From: Epinephelus fuscoguttatus
Taxonomy: Eukaryota > Chordata > Actinopteri > Perciformes > Serranidae
Reading direction: 5' to 3'
Length of the DNA: 64,000 nt
Assembly: GCF_011397635.1 (NCBI RefSeq)
Contig: NC_064763.1
Coordinates: 21,899,437-21,963,436 of the forward strand
Of the stretch, positions 26,116 through 38,900 are shown in pieces (the stretch's first letter is position 1; the number at the start of each line of letters is the position of its first letter). The position numbers and the translations under genes are program-made. Below the pieces are notes generated by a model. It was not told the origin of the DNA and did no database searches. It was given only the letters and a program-made list of their open reading frames with translations.

Positions 26116-26579
26116 ACTGACACCATCCCGTGAGTTGGCGGGTCCCTTCATTCAAATGCATCGGTCCCGCACACGCCCGAGGTGGAAACGGATGAGTATC
26201 GCAGCCCCGGTGAGCGCTGTCAAATTACAATTTTCCCCAAATCCAGACCCAGCACAGCGGCCATATTGTCAATAAACGTCCGACTTCCGGGCTGGTGCGG
26301 CAGCAGCATTGTGGGAAATGATGTGTTACCTGCTGTGGTCAGAAGAGGGCGATGTTTCACCACTAGAGAACTACAATATTTTATTCAACTGATTTTGTTA
26401 TGTAATATGGTCTCTACTAAAATAAATATATTTAACGTACTTAAGTAATTATTAAATTGGCAATTACATTAATACATAATTAAAAACACTGTATTTTATT
26501 CAACACTTTCATTCAGCACTTTGCCATTTTAGTCACTTTATGCATCTTGATGTAGCAATTTTATGTTATTTTATCTTTT

Positions 26580-26715
26580 TATTTATTTACTATTATTTTA
26601 TTTATTTTATTTATTTTATCTTATTGTATTTAATGTCTTTTTGTTTTGTCATGTCCTGCTGTGATATTTGAATTTCCCCTCTGGGGGATCAATAAAGTAT
26701 ATCTTATCTTATCTT
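26580..26715 (+). repeat. Non-LTR retroelement tail with (CTTAT)n
   Basis: Ends in GAATTTCCCCTCTGGGGGATCAATAAAGTAT followed by three CTTAT-type units, a very common 3' tail of fish LINEs and SINEs. Similar tails occur reversed near 35437-35480 and as a remnant near 63095-63140. Confidence 0.65.
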
Positions 26716-27077
26716 AATTTACCAGACTCAGATTTGAAAAAAGACAAATTAAAACCATTTATTATTCACTTAATGAAACCAAACAGTACACTGATATGGT
26801 CAGGATCAGAATCCGGTTCATTGTAAAATATTTTTCACATATAAGAAATTTTATTTGGAGTACTGGTGCATGATACAAACATATTAAATTATATTTTTTA
26901 AAAAATAGATTAAAAAGAAAAAATAAAAGAAAACAAAATTCAGAAATAAAGCAAGTCACCTTTTATAAAAATCCAGAGACATAAATATAGAATACATGAA
27001 AATTACAATAAAATATTTCTTAAAAATCTATAAAAAATATATATATATATCACATGTATCATATATATATATCAATA

Positions 27078-27210
27078 GGCAGCACGGTGGTGTAGTGGTT
27101 AGCACTGTTGCCTCACAGCAAGAGGGTTCCTGGTTTAATCCCAGGAGGAGCCCTTCTGTGCAGAGTTTGCATATTCTCCCTTTGTCAGCGTGGGGACTCT
27201 GAACTGATTG
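27078..27210 (+). repeat. tRNA-like SINE-type repeat, copy 1
   Basis: GGCAGCACGGTGGTGTAGTGG, then TTAGCACTGTTGCCTCACAG, with an A-box-like core, a degenerate B box (GGTTTAATCCC) and the segment GAGCCCTTCTGTG shared with copy 2. Not a functional tRNA. Confidence 0.65.
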
Positions 27211-27357
27211 GATTTTGGTAGTCAAAGGTCACCCACAAATGTCTAATAGAATAAAATGATGAAGTGATGGTATTTTATATCTAAAGGGTCAAAGGTCAAC
27301 TTCAGTCTGACATCATAATTTTAACTTTTTTTTGCCATTACTCAGTGTCATAACTGC

Positions 27358-27655
27358 CGTTGTTAGCATTGTCGCCTCACAGCAAGAGGGTTCGAACCCG
27401 GGGTGGGGGAGCCCTTCTGTGTGGAGATTGCATGTTCTCCTGTGTCAGCGTGGGTTTTCTCCAGGTACTCCAGCTTCCTCCCACAGTCCAAAGACATGCA
27501 GGTTAATTGGTGACTCTACATTGCCTGTAGGTGTGAATGTGAGTGTGAATGGTTGTCTGTCTCTATGTGTCAGCCCTGTGATAGTCTGGTGACCTGTCCA
27601 GGGTGTACCCTGCCTCTCACCCAGTGTCAGCTGGGATAGGCTCCAGCATGAATAA
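27358..27655 (+). repeat. tRNA-like SINE-type repeat, copy 2 (longer)
   Basis: Shares GTCGCCTCACAGCAAGAGGG with copy 1, has a good B box (GGTTCGAACCC) and runs through TTCTCCAGGTACTCCAGCTT and GGTTAATTGGTGACTCTA to the end of the unit. Confidence 0.65.
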
Positions 27656-28307
27656 GGACTAAGGCAGCAGAGTGAACCTGAAACTCATTTTGGGAGGAAC
27701 AAAATACCAGATGGGGTTTGTAAATGAGCCTTTGTTATAGAGTAGATGTGGTCAAACTTAATTTGTCATGTCATGTCCAGTGTTGACAATCCGCATGTGG
27801 CCTCTCAAAACAGTGTGAAACACAGAAGCTGATTTTAGCTTTAAACCCAGTATAAAGGTGATACTTTACAGTCATGCAAATGTAGCCTCTGTTGTGACAT
27901 CTAGTTTTTCACCTGATGGCTTTTCAAGTGTTTTCACCTCCAATCAGTTAGAAATACAACTGTGAGAGATATTAGAGATCAACTGAGCATACTTTGCGCA
28001 CATCCCCATCGTCTTGAAAAGAGGCCTAATTAACCAAATAAGTGAAAACACCTGTGTGTGGTGTGCATAGGTGGTGTGTAGGGCCTTTAAAATGATTGTC
28101 CTTATTTTCACCCCGTGCAAACAGGGCACAGATATTACTGCAACTGCCTGCTTTCAACTGTCTTGCACAATTTTTTTATCATGATGGAGTTGGCAGGCAA
28201 CTCTGTAGTTCAAGGTCCCAGATTAAGTATTCTTTTAGAGGTAGCGAGTTGCACATTACTACAGCATTCAGTGAACAACCAAGCAAGAGGATCCAGATTC
28301 AACACTG

Positions 28308-28313
28308 TTTATT
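28308..28313 (-). terminator. c11orf54: Polyadenylation signal AATAAA, c11orf54
   Basis: A canonical AATAAA hexamer on the minus strand about 200 nt after the c11orf54 stop codon, followed by a GT-containing stretch (CAGTGTTG). It is the first such hexamer downstream of the gene. Confidence 0.55.
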
Positions 28314-28510
28314 ACATACGAAATGTATAAGGCTTTTTTAGATTTGTGATAGAGGAAAGATTTACAGTTATGACGCATTTTCATTTAAAAATTCTAAGTT
28401 TCTGTGTATTTTAGAATACAAAAACCTCACATGAATCATACACTGCTTGAATCATCTAGATCATTAAGAGATGCTGTGCTGCAAATATCATTCGTTCATT
28501 TATGCGTCCT

Positions 28511-31500
28511 TCAATCTCGTCCGACTCCATGGGTGTCTTTGGGCCTGTCGATGCGGTAGACATACTCTGCAGGCACGAAGTAGCCCAGGTACTCCACAGT
28601 GTCCGGTGTGGTGTCTATGTAGTAGTGGCCACCCTCTCCGTGGTGGCTGAAGCAGTGGGTGTGCTCCACCCGCAGGTCCAAACCCTGGATACACAGCAAA
28701 CACATGAATCATTACAAGGCAGCTGATTTTGCAAATGAGGAGCGTATCGAATATATTCTCACCTCAAAACTCTCTTAAAGGTCTAGTTTGTAGGATTTAG
28801 GGAGACATATTGGATATTGAAATCATCCACCTACTAAACCTCCCTCCTCAAATTGGTGTGCCAGAGAGTTTTCTTGACTATAGACATTTATCTCGTTGAG
28901 ATGAGTGCGTTTGCTTGACTTACAGGGTCTCTGGATACCAGCACCGACTGGCAGATGAGCGGGGCTCTGACCTCGAAGTGCTTAAGCCAGTTGTTGACGT
29001 CATCGTTGGTGTTGAGCGGGCAGACTGAGAACTCTCTCGGCTATCGACGATCAGACACACAGAGATAAATCAATTCATGCAACTGTCAGAGATCACACCT
29101 TCTGTGTCATGTCCAATATTTACCATGATGTGGATTTTAGCCTTCCCTTTCTGGATGATGAAGGTGCCTCCCAGAGCCAGGCTTTTATCCGGGTAGTGAC
29201 CTTCCAGAGTCGTCCTCATGGCGGTCACAAGACTGTCACCTCCCGTCCTCTTCTTGGCCCTCACCTCTATGACCTGCGGAGGTGCACAGGTGAAGAGGGC
29301 ACCACAGCTCAGCTTGTGCAGTCACTACCCTTTTATTAAGGTTTACCCGTTTAAATGTTGGGAGCACACATGTGACGGGGCTGAAGGTCACACACAACAA
29401 CTTCAGGGAGGTTACTCATTTATCTTTAAGTTCATATACAACCAGAGATGTTCATTATTTGCCAAAAGCAGAGGCAATAATGACATCACATTTTTGGAGG
29501 AACCTCAATGCAGTCATCTTCTCAAAGACAAAAAGCTGCAGATCTTGTTTGATCAGAGGAGACACATTACCTTTCCAGACTTGCCTTCACAAGCGTACAG
29601 ATTGCCCAGCAGTCCAAAGTTGCAGTCAGAGAATTTGTCACTGTACTTTTCTTGCAGACACTGGCCATCGACTGGATTGATGGAGGAGAAGTAGCTGCTG
29701 TTGACTGCAGGCCTCCCCTCCGCTTCGGTCAGAACCAGAGGCATCAGCTGTGGACGAGAACATTTAGTCCATCAGCTTCTGCGTACTCCAACTCTTTACA
29801 TTCTATTTCTCCATTATTTAACATAGCCTGCACTGAGAAACTTGTTTGCAGCTTTCAGTTAGATACAGGGGGTAAAAAATGATTAACCTCTGCGTTCATT
29901 CCAACAATTCTGGAGGGAGCAGCTCCTGCACCGAGGATGAAGGCTCCTGGCAGCTCCACCTCCTTTGATACAGTGTTCATGTTGTATTCCTGAGAGGAAG
30001 AGGAGGAGAGACAACAATATATTAATCCCTTTCGCTACGGGCCATTGATCATTATCTCAAAGCAATATTCTCATTAAGACTACCTTGTCCTTATGAACCA
30101 ACGGAACCAGGTACGGCACACCACCAACATCAGTGATGCGAGGCTTTCCACACAAGCCTACAGCATGAGGTGACATGAAAAACAACATGACACATATCAG
30201 GTAGGCCTTCAACTACATGTAAAACCCTCAGTCTCAGTGGAATGCTGGTATCCTACCCAATGTTTAAGCAACGCTTGCAAACAAATTACCTGGTCTATCC
30301 CACTCTTAATGAACTTATCAGTAACCCTGGTCTATCATGCTTATTTGTAACCCCTCTTTGTGCGTCATTATGGCAATCCACCTGTTTTATGAGCTTCAAA
30401 ATTAGGCTGTGTCCCATTCTACTTGGGACTGTGTCGAGCCACCTCAAAATTAGGATGTATTATTATAGATACTCCAGCAGTATAACCTCCTGAGACCCTG
30501 TGTCCTCATATGTGGGCATCACATTTTGGGTTTACGTGACCTTACACTTCATTCTACTTAACTCAGACCTGTTGTCCTTGTTCGTGGACACTTTTTTGTG
30601 CCATCTAGTGGTAGTAAGAGCACAATACACTAATCCAGGGAAAAACAAGATGGCAGCCATCTCTGCCAAGTCAGTCTGCAGCCGATCCCGACACAAAAGT
30701 GGACGAGGTCCAAAACCTGATCACATGTTATGGTTGAAACTTGTTTATTTATGATTAATAATGTTTGTAGTTTGACATGGCAACAGATTTGACCAAGGAA
30801 GTACTCTTTAGAGGACATTAGGACATTGTTAAGGTCTCGTTAGAGGACATTGGGACCTTATTATCATTGACAGTGTTTAGTTTTTGCATACTTATCTGGT
30901 CCTACTGATCCAAAATAGCAAGGAGAAATGAATAATGCATACCAAACAAAAGTTCAGGTCTAAGGAGGATATATAAAATACAAAAAAATAGCCCCACCTG
31001 CAGCTGCAACATCAGTGATGCTCACACATTAATGCATCAATAATTATAATCGAGTGATATATATAATTCTGAATTGACCCATTCTGGGAGGACAGCTTTT
31101 ACTTTAGGCACTTTAAGCCTATGTTGATGCTTGTGCTTAAGTCATTTTTTTTTTACTGTGGTATTGCTACCTTTCCTTGGGGCAAAGTTCTGAGTACTTT
31201 TGTGCTGACTAGCTGGATTGCTGTTCTATAACTAGCTATCATAATTGACAACTTCACGATTCTAAAGCAATGCATTTTATAAAAAGTGGGTGAATATAAA
31301 TTCTGCATGGACATATAGCCTAATCAAACACAGATATTTAATGCAACCTGCAAATAAATCTTCACTTTCAGATAGTCCTGGTAATTCTGAAGCAGCAGCC
31401 ATGTGTTAAGATAAAGACAGACTGATGGACGTATTAGAAACATGCAGTTTTTGGTTTGGGAGTGTGAGGGTTAACAAAGTGTCAACCTGTGAATGAATGA

Positions 31501-31809
31501 ACTAAATACACATGTATGTAGGGCATGCATGAGACATTTGAGTACTTGATCTGTTACCTTTGACAGGGAAGTAGAAAGGCTCCTCTGTGAGATCAGGGCA
31601 CTCCACAACCCTCACCTGAACTTCAGCAAAGTTGTCTTCCAGTCCTGTTTGTAGCACTGCAACCAGGAAAAAGTATTTACTACGCTCTCTTTATCAACAT
31701 GCCTGTGCAACTTTGTCTGCGCATCAAAGCTGAAGCCCTTACCACCACGGAGTTCCTCCAAGTCTGGAGCGTGCAGCTGAACCTTTTCGGTTTTGCTAAT
31801 ATCTGCCAT
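28511..31809 (-). CDS. c11orf54: C11orf54 homologue, zinc-dependent ester hydrolase (PTD012 family), complete
   Basis: Soluble single-domain protein. The human orthologue has a known crystal structure with one zinc and shows esterase activity on a model ester; its natural substrate is not settled. Coding exons: 31743-31809, 31558-31656, 30084-30157, 29888-29989, 29571-29747, 29124-29273, 28924-29040, 28511-28684. Total 960 nt, 319 residues plus stop (human 315), with every phase matching. Recognisable blocks include PDLTEEPFYFPVKG (exon 2), GAFILGAGAAPSR (exon 4) and SSYFSSINPVDGQC (exon 5). The zinc ligands fall in the last exon as HTH...H (His270, His272, His282), aligning with human 266, 268 and 278. 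The protein ends RPKDTHGVGRD, like human. The ATG at 31807-31809 aligns with the human start, and the frame upstream reaches a stop at 31897-31899 with no other ATG. The gene is transcribed away from the TAF1D-like gene. Confidence 0.95.
28775..28860. mobile_element. Fragment of the TTAA-flanked MITE in c11orf54 intron 7
   Basis: Starts TTAAAGGTCTAGTTTGTAGG and continues ATTTAGGGAGACATATTGG, like the left end of the copy at 22165; no matching right end was found. Confidence 0.55.
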
Positions 31810-31932
31810 TATGACTGTGCTTGAAGGCTGATACTGAATGTACCAGCTCACAGGAACAGTGGAGGAAAAATCGACTGTACAAACCACGGGACTGATCTAC
31901 TGTAGAAGTTCAGCCAAAGAGTAAATACTTAC

Positions 31933-31983
31933 AAGAGAGTTCCTGTCACAGATGATGTTTCCTCGCCCATGCAGCCAGTTTAT
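31933..31983 (-). other. c11orf54: Possible non-coding 5' exon of c11orf54
   Basis: A 51-nt block on the minus strand flanked by a good acceptor (CACACAG) and a good donor (GTAAGTATT), lying 124 nt upstream of the coding start. It contains one ATG that does not align with the family N-terminus. It is best read as an untranslated exon; without transcripts it could also be chance. Confidence 0.35.
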
Positions 31984-32229
31984 CTGTGTGAAATAAATGC
32001 AATCATAGTCAGTTTAATTCAGTTCAGTCCATGTCACTTCAACTTTGTTTATCCTGATGGGAATTCTTATATCAGAGAGCGCTTCAAATTACAGCAACAT
32101 TAAGCACAGTAACCACAATCTAACATTCAACAACTAGTAACAACGAAAACAACCACTGAGTTCAAGAGAAAGAGCGAAAACATGACTCAGGGATGCAACA
32201 ATGACTTAAATACATAAAGTAGCGGGTGG

Positions 32230-32625
32230 CAGTATGCAACCTCAAAGGCAATGTTTGCATCCATCCATGCAGCCCCTGGGACATGCCCAGAATACCTCTA
32301 ACAGGAGGCGCCCAGGAGGATCCTGATCAGATGCCCGAACCACCTCAAGTGACCCCTTTCGACATGAAGGAGCAGCGGCTCTACTCCGAGCTCCCTCCAG
32401 ATGTCCGAGCTCCTTACCCTATCTGTAAGGCTGAGTCCAGCCACCCCACGGAGGAAACTCATTTCAGCCGCTTGTATCCGTGATGTCATTCTTTCGGTCA
32501 CTCCCCAGAGCTCATGACCGTAGGTGAGGGTTGGGACATAGATGGACCAGTATATCGAAAGCTTTGCCTTCCAGCTCAGCTCTGCATCACTGCAGTGGCC
32601 GCACCAAAACACTGATCCATCTCAT
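32230..32625 (-). pseudogene. RTE-type LINE fragment (C-terminal ORF remnant)
   Basis: The minus-strand frame contains [35 protein letters not shown] and [10 protein letters not shown], the familiar C-terminus of fish RTE-like LINEs. It lies between c11orf54 and the TAF1D-like gene. Confidence 0.7.
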
Positions 32626-33199
32626 TCTCCATTCTACCCTCACACATGAACAAGACCCCAAGATGCAATTGCAATGTTAGCAATCTATAAAACAGACAGA
32701 AGATAAAGCGACTATGCATGACTGAAGCAGGAAGTACCATGGCACGTCTACTAAACTGATGCAGAAAGGGTACAAGGATGCAAAAACTTCACCAGATTGC
32801 AGGAAATGAAGTGTTCAGTAGAGCTCAAAATGTCTTGGCTTCGGACCCCCAGACCCCTGCCTGATACTGAAACAAAACCTTTGTCCTTGAGTAGAATTTG
32901 GATACTGTATTTTGTTCATGGGTAACATTGTAATAAATCAGTTTCAGGAAGTAAAGTAGGCATACTTATAAACCTAAAATAATTCAATTTTGGGTTGATA
33001 TTTGAACTCTGGCATATGAAAATAATTTTTCCTATAGTAATATCACATAAAAAGACTGATATAAACAACTTGTGTTCATCTAATGAGCTATAGTTGTATT
33101 CATTTGTACAATGACATTATAACATCATCTCATGGACTTCATCAGCAAATGGAGTTTGAATCCAGTGGTGCTCATTAAATACATGTCACATTTACTTAT

Positions 33200-33612
33200 T
33201 TATGTGGAGAAAAATTAATAAAAACAACTCAAAGCTATTGTGGGAGCCGACGCAGTCGAAAACGGAAGTACAAACAGTGAAGCCTCTTGTTTTTTTGAGT
33301 GCTTTCTTCCTCCTCTTTGGTGATTGGTCAGATGATTATACGTCACATCGATGACACTAAAACACTTCCTGGTCGACGCAGAACCACATGTGTAGTGTCT
33401 ACTCTTTTTGTTTTTTACTTTGTTTTGGTGCAGGTACATGTTGTTATATGATATCAGTGAACTGTTTGGTTAATAATTAATATTGTGCGTCTAAAGCGGA
33501 ACTTTAAAACTAAAACATTTTCGTCGGAAACATCAAACGGATCTAATTTCTCACTATTTCCTGCCAATGAAGACCTCCGCTACTTTGGCGGTGTCTTCAG
33601 CTAAACTACGCA
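33200..33612 (+). promoter_or_regulatory. Probable promoter and 5' UTR of the TAF1D-like gene
   Basis: Immediately upstream of the start codon. It contains an ETS-type CGGAAGT (about 33261), an inverted CCAAT box (GATTGGTC, about 33323) and a CRE-like TACGTCA (about 33340), with no TATA box. It lies 1.4-1.8 kb from the divergent c11orf54 gene, so a shared bidirectional promoter is possible but the spacing is wide. Motif calls are by eye. Confidence 0.35.
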
Positions 33613-35593
33613 ATGACCGGAGTGCGTAACTCTCTTGCTTTCACTCAGTCTGATGCTTTAGCTGATGTAGTATCGGGCCAGTCATGCCACATTGTGCTGG
33701 AAACATCCCCTCCAGACTACGTGGAGAAAATATCGCGGTATCTTGAGTCTAACGAGGGACACAGCAGACAGAATGAAGTAACGTTATTTGAGGAAGCTGC
33801 TGATGCAGACAGGTAAGGATGCTCCTCACAGGTCACAACGATGATGATGATTATGATGGTCCATTCCTGTAATGCAGCAACACTTCTGTTCCCGTGAATC
33901 AATCTTAACTGAGTTTGTTTGTTTGTTTGTTTGTGTACATGTGCTCATATTATCATGTCCCCAGTGCGGAATAATCAACTTTTACAAGAACTACCCATAT
34001 AAAACTACCATAAACAGTTAAACGTGTCACTATTCTTATATAATGCAAAACATGAAAAATCCACCTTTTCTTTTTTTTGAAGTTGTGAATGTTGCTGCGT
34101 ATCAGGAACGACCCTGATGCAGCCCCTCCTATTACAGCAGCCTGAAAATGCTCCAGTTTGACTTCTGTTGTTGTGTCTCTGCAGCGATTCAGGAGACAGC
34201 CTGTTCATAACTCAGAAGGCAGTACCTGAGCCTGTGAGGTCAGGGAGACGACGAGGTCACCACAGCTTGAGGTCAAACCTCACATCTCCTGGAGATCATA
34301 AAGAAAGCGACGAGAACAACTCATCGTCCGCTTCCCCCGAAGAATCCAAAACAGGCAAAGAAAGGAGAAGAAAGAAATACACCCTGCCAAAATACAGGTT
34401 CCCTTTCTTCCCAGAGAAGTCCAGACGCAATCTGCTACCTGCCCAGAACGGAAGCCTTCATGTAAGGATAACTAATACTCAAATACACGATCTGTAAGAG
34501 CAGATTATGTTAATTGTTTGTGTGTTATGGTCTAACTGTGATTGGCGGGTTAGCCTATATAGCCTAGGAACCTTTGTGGCTCGTCAGGTGTTTCCAGCCG
34601 GAACAGGAAAAACAGTTTTTGACCACTGTACAGCAACACGTTATGCTCCGAGCTGATGTGTTGTGTGAGAATGTGTGATTTAAAGAATGAGATGTGAAAT
34701 AAATGGACTTGTGTGCATCGTAACTGAAAAGCAAGTGGACTCTCATTCATCCGTCATGGTAAAGTAAAAGCGCATCAATGAGGTTTCCTGTTGAAATGCC
34801 TCAGTGGCTTGAAGCATTGGCTTAGCCTCTACACGATCATTTAACAAAGGCTTTGCAAACGTTATTTAGAGCTAAATACTTTTTTATTTTTACAGAATTA
34901 TGTGATGGGAGGCTTCTTTAAATGTGTCAGAGAGCTGTGGCAGAGCTACCAAAGAGCAGAGGATCTGGAGTCATCTTTACCAACTGTTGACATCGATGGG
35001 GAGGACATATCTCCACTGTCAGAGTGAGTTTATGTCAAGGAATATTCATGCTTTACTTGAAGTTACATGTGTTCTTTTTAAATATTAGCCTTTGTCCACC
35101 AACACCCAGTAGCTGACTAATATCTCATGTTACCTTTTTAAGTATAATTTTAGGAAAAAGGTGTCCATATTCACATAATTAAATATTTTCCTTAAATAAA
35201 ACAATAATTTAGCAATGTGTCAGTCTGGTTTTCGAGCTTATTGTACAAAGACGGCCCTAGTAACATAGTTGATTGGATTAAGATACATTTAGATGCCAGT
35301 GAAATTTTGGTTTTGATGCTACCTGACCTGATAAGTTGGTCCGGAGCAGCTGGAGCAGAGGTGTCTGTTGCTTATAATTTACAATAAAATAATTTATGGG
35401 GTTCCCCAAAGATCAGTTTTAGGGCCACTACTTTTTAAGATAAAATAAGATACACCTTTATTGATCCCACAATTGGAAAAATTCCACTGTCACAACAGTC
35501 AAGGGAAAAGAGTGAGATTAAAGATTTCAAAATTTAAAAACTTAAAAAACTAGGCATGCAAAAAAAGTACAAGAAATACAAGAAACAGCAATA

Positions 35594-35638
<45 letters not shown>

Positions 35639-35927
35639 CAGTGGATAAAAAGTGAGCATATTTAGTGCAAAGTAAAAATTGTATGTGCAAAAAAAAAACA
35701 TTGACACCAAAGGAAATTGTCTTGATTTCTTCTAAAAACATGGGAAGAAGGCAGTGAGCAACAAAAGATGAAATGACCCGAAAAAATTTGCAGGAGAGAA
35801 AATCAAAATGAAAAAAATTAGTAGAATAAAAAAGAAAGAAAGAAGGAAAGTTAAAACAAACTAACAGAGAAATGATTTGGAAAGAGTGCTTAAAAATTAC
35901 AATAATTCCGTAACATTATTTTAAAAT

Positions 35928-35960
<33 letters not shown>

Positions 35961-38900
35961 TAGTTTTTCCCTAGATTTTATTTCTTTGTTTTGTTTTTTT
36001 TTAATATTCTTAAATCTTTCTCTTTATTTGTTGGACATTTCTTATCAAGTTGCTCATTGCCTTTTTCCCCATGTTTTTAGAAGAAATCAAGCCAATTTAA
36101 GGTTTAGGTTTAAAAAGTAGTGGCCCTAAAATTGATCCTTGGGGAGCCCCATAAATTATTTTATTGAAAGAAATCACACCAACTTGTTCAGGGTTCAAAG
36201 GTTTGAATACTTGCAAGAGGCATCTGAAAGCAGCACAAGAAACGTGATGTTGTTCCACGTTTCAAAGGGTTAATCTATACATGTTAGCCCTTGGTGCTGT
36301 CATCAGGAGACAAAGTGTTTATACCTCTAAACGTAAACTTTAAATCTACCCGTTTAGCCTGTCTTTTCTTTGGAACACTTTATGGACATTATTTAAGTTA
36401 TCATCATTTTTTCATTTATTTAAATATATTCATGTTTTAAGATGTTTAAATTCCGCTAACCAAGTAGTTCCCAAACCTTTTTTGCAGGGCCCACCTTATG
36501 TAGTTAAACAATATTTTCAAGCCCCCCAGCCCAGTCTTAAAATACAAAGATATAAAAATACTCACTTTTACTTATAGACCTGTAATCCTACACCTTCAGT
36601 GTGTGGCTTTTTACACTGAGCAGCACTGCAGGGTACTTCGTAGGAGACAGTTAAGGTATCAACAGGCTCCTCTTTGTGTTAGGGATGTGAAGTCTCCAAG
36701 TGCCATCTTAACTTTTTTGGCTTCGTACCATCAGTAGCTAATACTTTGAGTCAGATATGCTTCGTCTCATTGTCTTGTTCAGTAGGTGTGACGTTTGATG
36801 GAGATTCATCGTTTGCTTTACATTTACCTGGCAGTTCTTTTCACAAACTTTTATAACTCCAGGCTCCCCTTAGTGGGCCTGCCCCTCAGTTTGTTTGATT
36901 GATTGATTGATTGGTAATAAAACACACATGTTCTGTTACAGAGAGGACGAAGGTAAAGCAGAAGATGAAGACATCAAAGTGGTGGTAAGCAGGCTGTTCA
37001 GATCTTGCATTTTATGCTGCATTTCCACTGTATGTTAAAGCTCTCTGCATCTCAGCTCACTGTTTTGGTTTTCCATTGGCAAATGTTGTTGATTGTACTT
37101 GAAACCTGGTACATTTTTGGCACCATTGCAGTTGAAGTTCCAAGAGAGCTGAGCCGATACTAGAAGATGGAGTTGAGACACTGCAGACCACTGATTGGTC
37201 AGAGAGAATCGTGACTAGCCCAACATGGGACATCTTAGACTTACACAAACCAACCATTTATAAATAGCCAAGCTACCATCAATAGTGACCGCAATTTTGT
37301 TATTCATTCGACCCAGATTTTTTGAAAATGTAGCTCTACAAAACTACGCCGTACAATTGAGAGGTACAGACATGGTTGCTTATAAAAGGATTTAATGAAT
37401 GTCCCGTTGAGGGCGGTTTCATTCACAGTTGTTATGGCAATCAACTGAGAACCCCACAGACACTGAGGGGATACTATCCACAGTGGAGAGAACTGAGTAA
37501 AGATAAGAGGACCTGATACTAAAAGTGGGTCAGGTCAAGCTGAACCATGCAGTGGCAATGTGGCATTATTGCAATTTTTGTTTTGGAACTTTGTTTTAAT
37601 CTGTGTGTCATCTTACAGGAGAGGAAACGTTTCATGGCACTATCAAAAGCAAAGCAAATCTGGGGCAGCCAGTCAAATCAGCAGAGGAGGAGGAAAGCTG
37701 GTAATGCCGGAAAAGAAACCGTGCGAGGAGGACAAACTAAAACGTTAAGCAAAAAAACAGTGAAGGCGGCCTTATTGAAAGATGTACCAATACTTTCAGA
37801 TACAGACTGCTCTGATAAAGGAGAGCCCACTCATAGAGGTTTGGTCCAGAAGGTGAGGATCAATGAACACACAACAACTGACAGAAGCTCTCTGGCCCAA
37901 AGTGAAATACTGAAGGCAAAGAAACGCCTCACGTTTCAGCGAAAAGCAACAGAGGAAGAGCTGTGCGACGACAGCGATGCTACAGTTTGTGAGCCATGTG
38001 AGCTTCCGAGAAGTCCAAGACCAACCACACAAAAGGGGGGAGAAGCATCCACACCTGTAGCAGAGCCTCAAACTGATGTTCTCCACACAGATGACACGTT
38101 TGCGACAGGACAGGCAGGGGACGGACCTGAAAGAGAACATCTTCCAAAGAAGAGGAAAAAGAAGAAGACAGACAAAGGAGATAATGAAGGTGTAGAAGAA
38201 GGAAAGGGCCAGAGTCCGGAAGAGCCGGAGGGTCTGCACGCTGCAACGTGTGTGAACTCGTCGCACAATGATAACACCCCGAGACAGGACGAGGGAGACA
38301 CTCCCGATCCAAAACATAAGAAAAAGAAGAGAAAAAAGAATAAGCCTGCAGCAGAAAATGTCGAACAGGAAGAGGATGGAAACTTGGAATCTGATGTGAG
38401 AGCGGAGGAAGGCGGCAAGAAGAAGAGTAAAAGAAGTGGTGAGGACATTGAGCAGCTACAGTCCAGCACAGTCGCTGAACCTCTAAATGATGAGGTAAAG
38501 AAGAAGAAAAAGAAGAAAAGGAAAAAAGAAGAGGAGGCTGCAATTACAGAGGAACATGAAGAGGAGGAGGCGTTGAATAGGACTTCAAATCTGCAGCCCA
38601 TATTGACAGAACAGTTGGAGGAACCTGGAAATTGTTTAGAAAGTGCTGCAGCTTCTTCCCAAGAAACATTCAGCCATGTCAAAAAGAAGAAGCACAAAAA
38701 GAAGCGGCAGTCGTCGTCTCATGATGCAACTCAGCATGGAGAAGAGGATGCAGATGTGAACTTTAGCATTGATAATTCTGTAACTTCGGCTAAAGGTTCG
38801 GGGATGTCACTGAAAGTGAAGAAAGCTATCTTTGAGAATATCTTTGACTCTCCTGAACAAAAAGAAAAGGTTGAGAATATAGGTGATACCCAGAAAACAG

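Larger units (their letters stand above)
26112..28307. other. Spacer between akap10 and c11orf54
   Basis: Contains a retroelement tail (26580-26715), two SINE-like segments (27078-27210, 27358-27655) and AT-rich filler. No gene was recognised. Confidence 0.6.

Noticed and set aside
27078-27160. tRNA-like sequence with A and B boxes
   Set aside because: It cannot form a full cloverleaf, and it repeats at 27358; it is a SINE head, not a tRNA gene.
37547-37618. ATG-initiated start of the 767-codon frame before TAF1D-like exon 5
   Set aside because: A good acceptor (TCTTACAG) ends at 37618 and the upstream four exons join in frame, so this part is intron.
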